From Pseudarthrobacter siccitolerans (lineage in GTDB: Bacteria > Actinomycetota > Actinomycetes > Actinomycetales > Micrococcaceae): a stretch of DNA of 64,000 nt. Below the pieces are notes generated by a model. That model was not told the origin of the DNA. It made no database searches and saw only the letters and a program-made list of their open reading frames with translations. The stretch covers positions 62,001 through 126,000 of the forward strand of contig NZ_CAQI01000032.1 of assembly GCF_001046895.1 (NCBI RefSeq), written 5' to 3'. This document shows, one piece after another, positions 42,163-51,113 of this stretch. The translations under genes and the position numbers were made by a program. Numbering within the stretch: the first letter of the stretch is position 1; each line of letters opens with the position of its first letter.

Positions 42163-42999
42163 ATGGTCGAAACAGTCACTTCAGCAGTTTCGCCGGTCAT
42201 CAAGCGGAACAACGTCACCGTATCCGGGCGGGCGGACGGGCCGGTGATGATGTTCGCCCACGGCTACGGCTGCGACCAGGACATGTGGCGGCGGCTCCTG
42301 CCCTACTTCGCCGACACCTACCGCCTGGTGCTCTTTGACAACGTCGGCGCGGGCCGCTCCGACGTCAACGCCTACGACCGCGAGAAGTACGGAACGCTGG
42401 ACGGCTACGCGGCGGACCTCCTGGAAATCTGCGACGCACTGGACCTGAAAGACGTTATCCTGGTGGCCCATAGCGTCAGCGCGATGGTCGCTGTCATCGC
42501 CGCTGCCCGGGAACCGGACCGGTTCTCCCGGCTGGTCCTGGTGGCTCCGTCCCCGCGCTACATCAACGACTCAGCCGACGGCTACGTGGGTGGATTCTCG
42601 CAGGACGATATTGAAGGCCTGCTCACTTCCCTGGACAGCAACTACTTCGCCTGGGCCGAAGCACTGGCGCCCATGGCCATGGGCCACCCGGAGGCGCCGG
42701 AGCTTTCCGAGGAACTCCGGAGCAGCTTCTGCCGGACCAATCCGTCCATCGCCCGGCATTTTGCCCGGGTCACCTTCCTCTCGGACACCCGGTCCGTGCT
42801 GGAAAAGGTGGGCAATGACAGCCTGATCCTGCAATGCTCCGATGACCTCCTTGCGCCGCAGGAAGTGGGTTCCTACGTGCACCAGCACCTTGAGCGCAGC
42901 ACGCTGGTCCAGCTCCAGGCCACCGGCCACTGCCCGCACATCAGCGCACCGGAGGACACCGCCAGGGCCATCCTGGAATACCTTTCGGCCAGTCCGTGA
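42163..42999 (+). CDS. RsbQ-like alpha/beta hydrolase
   Basis: A 278-residue hydrolase closely resembling RsbQ: FAHGYGCDQDMWRRLLPYF, LFDNVGAGRSD, nucleophile AHSVSAMVAVIAA (Ser104) and GHCPHISAPE (His near 256). In Bacillus subtilis RsbQ works with the PAS-phosphatase RsbP to signal energy stress, supplying a hydrophobic cofactor to its PAS domain. Here the next gene, overlapping by 4 bp (GTGA), encodes PAS-GGDEF-EAL instead of PAS-PP2C, implying that the same sensory input is wired to c-di-GMP. Confidence 0.88.
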   Translation: MVETVTSAVSPVIKRNNVTVSGRADGPVMMFAHGYGCDQDMWRRLLPYFADTYRLVLFDNVGAGRSDVNAYDREKYGTLDGYAADLLEICDALDLKDVILVAHSVSAMVAVIAAAREPDRFSRLVLVAPSPRYINDSADGYVGGFSQDDIEGLLTSLDSNYFAWAEALAPMAMGHPEAPELSEELRSSFCRTNPSIARHFARVTFLSDTRSVLEKVGNDSLILQCSDDLLAPQEVGSYVHQHLERSTLVQLQATGHCPHISAPEDTARAILEYLSASP

Positions 43000-44771
43000 C
43001 AGATTCCCACGGGCCGGGCCCAGGCCATTTCGAGGCGCTGTTCCAGCAGGCGCCGTGCGGGTACCTGGTAACGGACGACGACGGACGGATCACGGCGGTC
43101 AACGATACCTTTGTGCGCTGGTCGGGTTACGGTCGGCCCCGGCTGGTGGGCTCCAGGCTGCAGTCCCTGATGCCGGTGGGGGACCAGATCCTCTACTCCA
43201 CCCACTGCATTCCGCAGCTGGGCATCAACGGCGCCGTCTCTGAAATAGCTGTTGAAATCATCGACGCCGACGGCGGACGCCGTGCGGCGCTGCTCTCGGC
43301 GTCACGGTCACCCGGCTCGGGAGGGGAGCCGGCGAGCGTCCGCGTCATTATCTTCAGCGCCCATGAGCGCCGGATGTATGAACGGGAGCTGGTAGCGGCA
43401 CTTCGGACTGCGGAAGAAGCGGATGCCCGCCGCGCCGAGGCTGAAAAGGAATTGCAGCACCTCGCCCTCCATGACGGCCTGACCGGGCTGCCCAACAGGG
43501 CGGGACTCAAGGCCAAGCTGGACGCCGCGCCGGACCACGTTAGGGCCGGCGGGGACCGGTTGGCGGTCCTGTTCATTGACCTGGACCACTTCAAAGCCGT
43601 CAATGACAGCCTAGGGCACGCGGCAGGGGGCGAACTGCTGGTTTCCGTCGCCGAGCGCCTGGCAAAGGCTGTACCGGATCCCGGTTCCGTGGCCCGGCTT
43701 GCCGGAGACGAGTTCGTTGTGGCGGGCACCTTCGCCGGTGCCGGGGAAGCCACTGCCCTTGCCGCGGAACTGTTGGAGGTCATTAAGGCTCCGGTCCGGA
43801 TTGAAGGGCTGGAAATAGTCACCTCCGCCAGCATCGGAGTTGCCGCCGCAGGGGACGAAGAGGAAAGCCTTGAAGACCTGATCCGGCGGGCCGATATCGC
43901 GATGTACCGGGCGAAGGAACTGGGACGCAGCCGCTGGGAACTGCATGAGCCGGCCGCGTCCGATCCCACCGTGGACCGGCTCCGCGCCTTGGGTGAGCTC
44001 CGCCGGGGAATCAATGAAGGCGCCCTCCGGGTGCACTACCAGCCCCGCGTGGACCTGCGTACGGGGCGCACCGTCGGGGTTGAGGCCCTGGTGCGGTGGC
44101 AGCATCCCACACGGGGACTGCTGCCGCCGTCGGAATTCATCACCATGGCCGAAGAATCGGGGCTGGTTCGCCCGCTCGGGGCCTGGGTCCTGGGCGAAAC
44201 GCTCAGGCAGGCGGACAACTGGCGCCGGGAAGGCCGCGGCGGCGCGGGCCTCGAATTCGCCGTCAACCTCTCCGCCCGCCAGCTCAGCGACCCGGATCTG
44301 GTGGCCATGGTGGAAGGCGCCCTCCGGCTGCGGGACATCGAGCCTTCGCACCTGCTGCTGGAAATCACCGAAACGGCCCTGATGGCAGACCCCAATGGTG
44401 CGCTGGTTTCGCTGACGGCCCTCAAGAAGCTTGGGGTGGGGCTCGCCGTGGACGACTTCGGCACGGGCTACTCGAGCCTGACATACCTGAAGAAGTTCCC
44501 CATCGACGAGCTGAAGATCGACCGGTCCTTCATCAACGGCCTCGGATCCGATTCCGGGGACTCTGCCATCGTGGGCAGCTGCATTGACCTGGCCCATGCG
44601 GTGGGAATCCGGGCAGTCGCCGAGGGAGTGGAAACGCCCGGGCAGGTGCAGACCCTCAAATCGATGGGTTGCGACCTCGCCCAGGGTTATCACTTCGCCC
44701 GTCCGCTGCCTGCCCCGGCCCTGAAGGAGTGGCTGGACGCCCATGCCGACGGCGATCCTGTCAGCGCATAA
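42996..44771 (+). CDS. PAS-GGDEF-EAL c-di-GMP metabolism protein
   Basis: A 591-residue protein: PAS sensor (about 10-125, FEALFQQAPCGYLVTDDDGRI), short coiled-coil (about 127-155), diguanylate cyclase domain (about 160-320) whose signature is AGDEF rather than GGDEF, and a phosphodiesterase domain (about 335-585) with the EAL signature (VEALVRW), NLSARQL, ETALM and DDFGTGYSSL. No RxxD inhibition site precedes AGDEF. EAL residues look complete, so hydrolysis of c-di-GMP is likely; cyclase activity is less certain. GTG 42996 overlaps the RsbQ-like stop. Confidence 0.9.
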   Translation: MTDSHGPGPGHFEALFQQAPCGYLVTDDDGRITAVNDTFVRWSGYGRPRLVGSRLQSLMPVGDQILYSTHCIPQLGINGAVSEIAVEIIDADGGRRAALLSASRSPGSGGEPASVRVIIFSAHERRMYERELVAALRTAEEADARRAEAEKELQHLALHDGLTGLPNRAGLKAKLDAAPDHVRAGGDRLAVLFIDLDHFKAVNDSLGHAAGGELLVSVAERLAKAVPDPGSVARLAGDEFVVAGTFAGAGEATALAAELLEVIKAPVRIEGLEIVTSASIGVAAAGDEEESLEDLIRRADIAMYRAKELGRSRWELHEPAASDPTVDRLRALGELRRGINEGALRVHYQPRVDLRTGRTVGVEALVRWQHPTRGLLPPSEFITMAEESGLVRPLGAWVLGETLRQADNWRREGRGGAGLEFAVNLSARQLSDPDLVAMVEGALRLRDIEPSHLLLEITETALMADPNGALVSLTALKKLGVGLAVDDFGTGYSSLTYLKKFPIDELKIDRSFINGLGSDSGDSAIVGSCIDLAHAVGIRAVAEGVETPGQVQTLKSMGCDLAQGYHFARPLPAPALKEWLDAHADGDPVSA

Positions 44772-44774
44772 AAG

Positions 44775-44840
44775 TTTCCACCGGACTGGGAGTGCAGCTA
44801 CCCGCTATTCGGATACAGCTGCACTTCCAGTCGGTGGAAA
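44775..44840. terminator. Long imperfect hairpin after the PAS-GGDEF-EAL gene
   Basis: Arms 44775-44799 and 44817-44840 (TTTCCACCGGACTGGG... / ...CCAGTCGGTGGAAA) pair over about 24 bp with one bulge and one mismatch, loop 17 nt, beginning 3 nt after the stop. It could be terminator, REP-like element or both. Confidence 0.6.
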
Positions 44841-44914
44841 GCCTGAAAGATAAGAAGTGTGCGGCCGGCACCCTGGTCCGATCTGTGGACGCGGCGGGTG
44901 CCTGGCCTAAAGCC

Positions 44915-45241
44915 TTATGCGGCGAGCAGTGCCGGCCGCGAGGTGGTATGTTGACGCCGCGGTGCCAGGACACTGATAGTGCACGGCTTCTGCGACGGAT
45001 CGATCATGGCCGGCAGATGATGGGTATCGGAGCACGCCTGCAGCTGCTCCAGTGCCTCGTCATCCACCACGGCATGGGAGATATCCAACTTCAGGTCCAG
45101 TCCCTGCTTGATGGAATTGGCGCGCTTGACTACTACATAAAGCGCGTTCACGCTGTGCACGGTGATGTGCCCCTTTGCAATCACCAGAGCTTTCGCATGG
45201 TCGAGATCTACACGGACAACAATGTTGAGCTTTGAATTCAC
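44915..45241 (-). CDS. Small hypothetical protein (STAS-like fold possible)
   Basis: A 108-residue protein from GTG 45241, with GGGAAGG upstream. The pattern (LNIVVRVDLDHAKALVIAKG, VNALYVVVKRANSI, LDLKLDISHAVVDDEALEQL) of alternating strands and helices, with an acidic LDIS loop, resembles STAS or anti-sigma-antagonist-type domains, but I cannot assign it. The C-terminus (about 92-108) is basic and low in structure. Confidence 0.65.
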   Translation of the reverse strand: MNSKLNIVVRVDLDHAKALVIAKGHITVHSVNALYVVVKRANSIKQGLDLKLDISHAVVDDEALEQLQACSDTHHLPAMIDPSQKPCTISVLAPRRQHTTSRPALLAA

Positions 45242-45500
45242 GTTGTAAAGCCTTCCCCGGCATTGGCTGCGACGCTGCAGCTTCTTGCATTGGCCTGTTT
45301 CTTAAGCCTCAATCAGAGTAGGGGGTGAATGTGATCCACGCAACAGTTACGGATTTATTACACCGATTGTGGATGCTGATGTTGTGACGCCGCAGAGCCC
45401 CCTGTTGCCGGGAGCATGCCGGAAGCCCTGGAAGCCGCGGCCGTCGGCTCCCACGCCGCCGGCCGCCGTCGTCCGCTCCCGCAGCCTTTCCGCGCCGGGC

Positions 45501-45842
45501 TCACACCGACTCGGGAAGCCTTCCTGTTAATACTGAGACCGGGGCAGCAGACCAGCGCTCACGCTCCGGTTCGTAGGAGATCACCACTGCGGCATCGATG
45601 TCGCGCGCTTCGTCCATGGCCAGCAGCAGGGCGTCTTCAACGTGCCGCGCGTATTCGAGCCGCTCGGCCAGCCCGCCCTGCAGGTCGCTGTCATCAATCA
45701 GGACATGGCCTTTGCCGTCCACGATGACCTTCAGCGAATACCCCTGGTCCTCATGGAGGGACCCGCGGGTGGATGAAATCTCGGTGACATTGTCTGCCCG
45801 GACCAACCCGTTGCCGAGCGTACGGATCCACACTTCACCCAT
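45501..45842 (-). CDS. Small hypothetical protein
   Basis: A 113-residue protein from ATG 45842, preceded by GGGGAGG. It starts MGEVWIRTLGNGLVRADNV, followed by beta strands (YSLKVIVDGKGHVLIDDSDL) and an alpha-helix (LAERLEYARHVEDALLLAMDEA). No family recognised, no signal peptide. Nearby small genes at 44915 are on the same strand, 259 bp away, and nothing else was seen in the gap. Confidence 0.65.
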   Translation of the reverse strand: MGEVWIRTLGNGLVRADNVTEISSTRGSLHEDQGYSLKVIVDGKGHVLIDDSDLQGGLAERLEYARHVEDALLLAMDEARDIDAAVVISYEPERERWSAAPVSVLTGRLPESV

Positions 45843-45976
45843 GAAATGAACCTCCCCTTTGGTTATGGGCGCGGATCAGCACCCATAAGGCAAACGCTAG
45901 TCCTTTGCAAGGGTTTTGTGACCCCCAAACGGGTGCCTTTCTCGCCGCTGCTGCCGGCCAACCTAAAATAAATCTG

Positions 45977-47194
45977 ATGACTTCCCCGGATGCCCCACAG
46001 CCCTTCACCCTGCGCGGCATCGCCGTGGCCGCTTTCGGCCCCACGCTGCTTTTTGGGATCGGGCAGGGCGCCATCCTTCCGGTAGTGGCACTGACCGCGC
46101 GCGACCTCGGCGCTTCCGTGGCTCTCGCGGCACTGATCGTCACGCTGATCGGGCTCGGCTCGTGGTTCTTCAACTTGCCCGCATCCCTCGTGACGCTGAA
46201 ATTCGGTGAACGCTGGGCCATCGTGGGCGCGGCCGGGGCCGCCGGTCTGGCGCTCGCCGCGGCGGGGCTGTCCTCCCTGATCCCCAACGGGCTGTGGCTG
46301 CTCGCGGCGGCGATGGCCGTCGTCGGAATGTCCGGGGCGGTGTTCGCGCTGGCACGGCAGAAATACCTGACGGAAGCGGTGCCCGTGGAGTTCCGGGCGC
46401 GGGCGCTGTCCACGCTGGGCGGCATGAACCGGATCGGGGTGTTCATCGGGCCGTTCCTGGGCGCGGCGGTGATGCAGTTCTCCGGCATCAGCGGCGCGTA
46501 CTGGGTGGGCGTGGTGGCCATGGCCGCGGCCGCGCTGCTGTCCCTCACCATCCCTGACCTGGAAGTTGCGGGCGGGTCCGGCGGCGGCCACAAGGGTCCG
46601 GAGCCCACCCTCCGCAGCGTCGCGGTGTCCCATGCGAAGGTGCTCCTGAGCGTGGGCGTGGGGATCCTGCTGCTGAGCGCGCTCCGGTCCTCGCGCCAGG
46701 TGGTCATCCCGCTGTGGTCGGACCACCTGGGCATGGACGCCAGCTCCGCGTCATTGATTTACGGGTTGTCCGGGGCCATCGACATGCTGGTGTTCTATCC
46801 CGCCGGGAAGCTGATGGACCGGAAAGGCCGGCAGTTTGTGGCCGTCCCGTCCACGCTGCTGATGGGTGCTGCGCTGCTGCTGATTCCGCTGACAGGTTCC
46901 TTCGGCGGGCTGCTCCTGGCGGCGCTGCTGATCGGGTTTGGCAACGGGATCAGTTCCGGGCTGGTGATGACGCTGGGGGCGGATTTCTCGCCGGACCGCG
47001 GCCGCGGCCAGTTCCTGGGGCTGTGGCGGTTCATGGCCGACGCCGGGTCCACCGGCGGGCCGGTACTCCTCTCCGGGGTGACGGCCCTCGCCTCCCTGGG
47101 CGCGGGGATCTCAGCCACGGGCATCCTGGGGTTCGCGGCGGCGGCCGTGTTCGCCGTCGTGATTCCCCGCATGAAGCACCGCCGGAACTACTGA
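45977..47194 (+). CDS. MFS transporter
   Basis: A 405-residue major facilitator protein with twelve predicted helices (FGPTLLFGIGQGAILPVVAL; FGERWAIVGAAGAAG in loop 2-3; AGKLMDRKGRQFVAVPS in loop 8-9). Resembles drug/metabolite efflux proteins but the substrate cannot be told. TAAAAT (45964-45969) lies 7 nt before ATG 45977 and no ribosome site is present, so the mRNA is probably leaderless. Confidence 0.88.
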   Translation: MTSPDAPQPFTLRGIAVAAFGPTLLFGIGQGAILPVVALTARDLGASVALAALIVTLIGLGSWFFNLPASLVTLKFGERWAIVGAAGAAGLALAAAGLSSLIPNGLWLLAAAMAVVGMSGAVFALARQKYLTEAVPVEFRARALSTLGGMNRIGVFIGPFLGAAVMQFSGISGAYWVGVVAMAAAALLSLTIPDLEVAGGSGGGHKGPEPTLRSVAVSHAKVLLSVGVGILLLSALRSSRQVVIPLWSDHLGMDASSASLIYGLSGAIDMLVFYPAGKLMDRKGRQFVAVPSTLLMGAALLLIPLTGSFGGLLLAALLIGFGNGISSGLVMTLGADFSPDRGRGQFLGLWRFMADAGSTGGPVLLSGVTALASLGAGISATGILGFAAAAVFAVVIPRMKHRRNY

Positions 47195-47215
47195 CGCAGG
47201 CGTTATCCTCAACAG

Positions 47216-47917
47216 ATGAGTGAAACGGGGACCCCCGCTCGTATCAGTCCGCTGCAGAAGGGCATGTGGTGGCTGCAGGACTACGTCTATGCCGCCATCT
47301 GCCAGGTCCAGGGCGCGGTGTCCCGGGTGCAGCCGGGTTCCTTCCACAAAGGCCACCTCAACCCCGTGCTGATTATTCCGGGCGTGTACGAAAACTGGCA
47401 GTTTATGATGCCGCTCATCAGGTCCATCCACGACGCCGGCCATCCCGTCCACGTGGTCACCGTGCTGCAGCGCAATAAGCTGGACGTTCCCGCCGCCGCC
47501 CGGATGGTGGCGCAGCACCTGGAGGAAGCGGGGCTGCGCGATGCTGCCATCGTGGCGCACAGCAAGGGCGGGCTGATCGGAAAGTACGCCATGCTGAACC
47601 TGGATCCCGAGCACCGGATCGAGCGGATGATCGCGGTGTGCACGCCGTTTTCCGGGTCCCGCTACGCCCGTTACATGCTGCTGCCCAGCCTGCGGATCTT
47701 CTCCCCGAACAACGCCCTGACCCTCCAGCTGGCCCGCGAGGAGACCATTAACAGCCGGATCACGTCCATTTACGGCCCGTTTGATCCGCACATTCCCGAG
47801 GGCAGCGTCCTGCCCGGCGCCACCAATATCGAGCTGCCCACGGCCGGGCACTTCCGGATCCTCGGTGACCCGGAGACCGCCCGGATCATCGTGGAGCAGC
47901 TGAACCTTCCGGCATGA
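47216..47917 (+). CDS. Lipase/esterase-type alpha/beta hydrolase
   Basis: A 233-residue alpha/beta hydrolase: oxyanion region LIIPGVYENWQF, nucleophile elbow AHSKGG (Ser near 119), HF in TAGHFRILGD as catalytic His. The AHSKGG elbow is typical of lipase/PGAP1-like esterases. It follows the MFS gene by 21 bp and overlaps the LssY-like gene (ATGA), so the three are probably co-transcribed. Confidence 0.82.
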   Translation: MSETGTPARISPLQKGMWWLQDYVYAAICQVQGAVSRVQPGSFHKGHLNPVLIIPGVYENWQFMMPLIRSIHDAGHPVHVVTVLQRNKLDVPAAARMVAQHLEEAGLRDAAIVAHSKGGLIGKYAMLNLDPEHRIERMIAVCTPFSGSRYARYMLLPSLRIFSPNNALTLQLAREETINSRITSIYGPFDPHIPEGSVLPGATNIELPTAGHFRILGDPETARIIVEQLNLPA

Positions 47918-48804
47918 CGGGCGCTGTTGTGGAAGAACCGGACCACTCACCGTCCAGCAACGCGGTGGTGCGACGGCAAAGCAGGTGGGCCACCGTCCTG
48001 GCGGTCCTGCAGCGGCTCCTGTACCTGGTGGTCACCATCGCCGTGGGCTGGGCCGTCTATTACTTCCTGCTCGCGCGGCTCTCGCGAGGCCCGGAACAGG
48101 CATGGGTTTTCCTGCCGGTCTGGCTGATCCTGGCCTACGCCCTGCTGCCGCGCGTCCACAAAATCCTCAGCAGCCTGTACATCCCGGACTACTTCATCGG
48201 GCGGACAAGGACGGGCGACGGCGTCCTGGGCGATCCCGTGAACCTCGCGGTGGTGGGGCCCAGGGAAGAACTGCGGCAGGCCATGCTGACGTCCGGCTGG
48301 GTGGAGGCTGATCCCATCACGCCTGCCTCCGCCTGGCGCACCCTCACGTCCACCGTGATGGGCCGCAGCTACCGGTCGGCCCCGGTGAGTTCGCTCTACG
48401 TGTTCGGCAATAAGCAGGACCTCGCCTTCCAGCGCGAAATCGACGGCAATCCCCGGAAACGGCACCACGTCCGGTTCTGGAAATGCCCGGCCGGGTGGCG
48501 GCTGCCGGGCGGCCTGGCCGTGGACTGGGTGGGCGCCGGCACCTATGACCGCAGCGTGGGGCTGTCCCTGTTCACGTTCCAGATCACGCATAAAATCGCC
48601 GACCGCACGGATGAGGAGCGGGACTTCATCATCGAGACGCTCCGCTCGGCCAACGCCGTGGAATCGGTCCACATCATCCTCAACTACTCCAGCGGCTACC
48701 ACCACCGCAACGGCGGCGGCGACGCCATCCGCACCGACGGGCACCTCCCCATTATCGACCTGCACCCGCCCGAGCGGCTGCGGCGGACGGGCCCGCGTTC
48801 ATAG
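47914..48804 (+). CDS. LssY C-terminal-domain membrane protein
   Basis: A 296-residue protein with two N-terminal membrane helices (about 27-50 and 60-80) and an LssY-C-type domain: DPVNLAVVGPREELRQAMLTSGWVEADPIT, SPVSSLYVFGNKQDLAFQREI, RHHVRFWKCP. In Legionella LssY this domain is attached to a PAP2 phosphatase; free-standing forms are found in actinobacteria with no known role. Start overlaps the esterase stop by 4 bp. Confidence 0.82.
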   Translation: MTGAVVEEPDHSPSSNAVVRRQSRWATVLAVLQRLLYLVVTIAVGWAVYYFLLARLSRGPEQAWVFLPVWLILAYALLPRVHKILSSLYIPDYFIGRTRTGDGVLGDPVNLAVVGPREELRQAMLTSGWVEADPITPASAWRTLTSTVMGRSYRSAPVSSLYVFGNKQDLAFQREIDGNPRKRHHVRFWKCPAGWRLPGGLAVDWVGAGTYDRSVGLSLFTFQITHKIADRTDEERDFIIETLRSANAVESVHIILNYSSGYHHRNGGGDAIRTDGHLPIIDLHPPERLRRTGPRS

Positions 48805-48820
48805 GGCGGCTCCTGGGGGG

Positions 48821-49555
48821 TCAGCCGTTGCCCGGATGTTCCGGGCTGGTGGCTGTGCCCAGGATGTGGGCGAGGGCCGGGGCCAGCGGTCCGGGGGAGA
48901 AGCCGAAGCGCCGGCAGGCCTGGATGGTGAACCCTGCTGCCGTGATGGCCGCGGGCGTGTCCCGGTTGAGATGGCAGCCGCCGGCCAGCCGCCGCCAGAC
49001 CGGGGTGATGAGGTCTTCTGCGGCCGCGACCAGCGGGTTTGCTGAACGGACATGTTCATAGAAGGCGAGCGTTCCGCCGGGTCGCAGCACGCGGCGGATT
49101 TCGCGCAGTGCCGCAGCCTGGTCCGGGACGCTGCACAGGACAAGGCTGGTAACGACGGCGTCCGCCGCCGCATCCTCGGCCGGGATCCGATCTGCGGCCG
49201 CGGCCCTGACAGTAACGGGCACTGGTGCCGAGGCCGCACCGGCAAGGGCCAGGTTGCGGAGATAGTCATCGGGTTCGATGGCAAGAACGTGCGTCACGGT
49301 CCTGGGGTAGAGGTCGAAGGATGAACCGCTGCCGGCCCCGATTTCGATGACGTTCCCGCTGAGCCCGGCAAGGATAGTGCGCCGGTGCCGGCTGCCTCCG
49401 CGGCTGTCCATCTCTTCCACGCCCCGGGCGTAGGCCCGTGCGAAGCGGGGATGCTGGAGGTCCGCGGGCCCGTGCTCCCCGGTGCGGTCCGGCTCGCGCC
49501 TGCCTTTGCCCACGATCGCGTCCTTCGTCCGAAGCCTGTTCCGGTGTTGTGCCAT
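48821..49555 (-). CDS. Class I SAM-dependent methyltransferase
   Basis: A 244-residue methyltransferase: motif I VIEIGAGSGSSFDLYP, LAIEPD (motif post-I), DAVVTSLVLCSVPD and LRPGGTLAFYEHV. It resembles the UbiE/COQ5-like class that methylates small molecules or thiols. ATG 49555 has GGGG upstream; ATG 49582 lacks a ribosome site. Confidence 0.86.
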   Translation of the reverse strand: MAQHRNRLRTKDAIVGKGRREPDRTGEHGPADLQHPRFARAYARGVEEMDSRGGSRHRRTILAGLSGNVIEIGAGSGSSFDLYPRTVTHVLAIEPDDYLRNLALAGAASAPVPVTVRAAAADRIPAEDAAADAVVTSLVLCSVPDQAAALREIRRVLRPGGTLAFYEHVRSANPLVAAAEDLITPVWRRLAGGCHLNRDTPAAITAAGFTIQACRRFGFSPGPLAPALAHILGTATSPEHPGNG

Positions 49556-49590
49556 GCTATCGGCCCCGAGCATGGCGGGCATCAGGACTT

Positions 49591-51009
49591 TTAATTGACG
49601 TTGAAGGTGTTGCTGGTAGCCGCGGGCAGCGTCCCGCTCAGGGCAGTCAACACGCAGCCGGTGGCCTTTCCCGGAACCTCAAGCTCGGGGAAGGAAGCCA
49701 CGCCTCCGGTGGAGGTTTTGGGGAGATTGTTTTTGAGGCTGCAGTTGGACTGCAGGGTTACCGGCACCGTGGCGTCTGTGGGGTTGCCGAAGGCATCCAC
49801 GATCCGGACGGTCACCGCGGGGAGGATCAGTTTGTTCTTTTCGATTTCAGTGCTGATGGCGTCGAAGAGAAGTTTTCGTGGCGGTGCCGCTGAGATGGTT
49901 GCGGTGACTGCCGCGGGAGCCGCCAGGCCCGGTGCTGCTGTGGTGATGGTTGCCGTGCCGGCTTTGGTGTCGCCGTAGAAGAACGACGCCGACGACGAGC
50001 CCGCGGGGATGCCCACCGTGGTGGTCCTTACTCCGTTTGATGCTGCGGCGAAGAAGCCCGCGGCTGTTGAGGTTGCCAGTATGAGGGTGGTGGTTCCTGC
50101 CGTGACAGGGTTTCCGTACGCATCCTGGCGCTGCACTGTCACCGGGCCGAGCAGGGCGCCGCTGGAAGCGGGGCCTGTCAGGGTGCTGCCGGCAATGAGG
50201 ACCAGCTTGTTCGCAGCCGCTGGGGTGACCGCGAAGCTGCGGCTGGCGATACCCGCGTAGCCGGGGCTGGCAGCGATGAGCGTGTAGCCGGTGCCGGCTT
50301 TGTCGATCGACAACCCGGTAAACGTGGCTGTGCCGGACCAGTTGGTGTAGGCAGTTGCTGTCCCGGAGAGTGTTCCGCCGCCGGGGTTAGCCCCGATGCT
50401 GACGGTGATGGGCACGCCCTGCTCCCACACTTCAAACCCGAAGATGGTCCGCAACTGGACCTGGAACGACGTGATGGCCGAGCCGGCAGTTACGGTGGCG
50501 GCAGGCTGGGACGTGTAGGAGAGATCGCGCAGGCTGGTCACCGTCACGTTGCCGCTCGCGGTGCCGGCGGCTGTCCATGACCGGTAGACCGCGGTGACCA
50601 CGTACCGGTGTGTCCCCTCCGGCACCGAGGTGTCCGTGCAGGAGGTGGAGGCGACCAGGGCCGAAGGGCCCGATCCGCAGGCTGCCATGGCCGTGGTGCC
50701 GGTCAGGCGGGTGACGTAGTAGCCGGTGGGAACGATCGCACCCAGGGAAGCAGTCCAGCTGACGGCTACGCTGGAGTTGCTGCTTGCCGGCACCTGCACG
50801 TCCGTGGGCGGAAGCAGTGTGGCGACTGACGCCGTCGTACTTCCTGTTCCGGTGGCGCGCCAGTAGGCCGCGGCCGGCACGGCACCCACAAGGGCCGCGA
50901 TGACCGCGACGATAACGGCCAAGGCAACTGACCGGACCACCGGAGAAAACAAAACCAGCTCCCGCCGAAGCCGGGGGGAGGCTTCGGGGGAGCTGGCGTC
51001 TGCGGGCAC
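49591..51009 (-). CDS. Exported Ig/FnIII-repeat protein with SipW-type signal
   Basis: A 472-residue protein from GTG 51009 (GGAAGG upstream). Hydrophobic segment VVRSVALAVIVAVIAALVGAVPA followed by AYWRATGTG, the signature seen after the signal in SipW-dependent (TasA/CalY-like) exported proteins. The rest is beta-rich repeats, including a FnIII-like module (about 65-160) and bacterial Ig-like modules (VQRQDAYGNPVTAGTTTL; VRIVDAFGNPTDATVPVTL). Probably a surface or matrix protein. A smaller SipW-type protein lies 104 bp upstream on the same strand. Confidence 0.8.
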   Translation of the reverse strand: MPADASSPEASPRLRRELVLFSPVVRSVALAVIVAVIAALVGAVPAAAYWRATGTGSTTASVATLLPPTDVQVPASSNSSVAVSWTASLGAIVPTGYYVTRLTGTTAMAACGSGPSALVASTSCTDTSVPEGTHRYVVTAVYRSWTAAGTASGNVTVTSLRDLSYTSQPAATVTAGSAITSFQVQLRTIFGFEVWEQGVPITVSIGANPGGGTLSGTATAYTNWSGTATFTGLSIDKAGTGYTLIAASPGYAGIASRSFAVTPAAANKLVLIAGSTLTGPASSGALLGPVTVQRQDAYGNPVTAGTTTLILATSTAAGFFAAASNGVRTTTVGIPAGSSSASFFYGDTKAGTATITTAAPGLAAPAAVTATISAAPPRKLLFDAISTEIEKNKLILPAVTVRIVDAFGNPTDATVPVTLQSNCSLKNNLPKTSTGGVASFPELEVPGKATGCVLTALSGTLPAATSNTFNVN

Positions 51010-51113
51010 GGGGACCTTCCAAAGAAATCGAGCTTGCAGCAGTTAGGCGGACTTCATCACCATCGGGCTATGAAGCTGATTGACTGTTGAAGGAAGGCGA
51101 ATCCGGGCCCTCT

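Noticed and set aside
44669..45235. 188-codon + strand frame overlapping the end of the PAS-GGDEF-EAL gene
   Set aside because: Conflicts with the better supported - strand gene at 44915 (ribosome site, protein-like pattern) and runs through the hairpin at 44775-44840.
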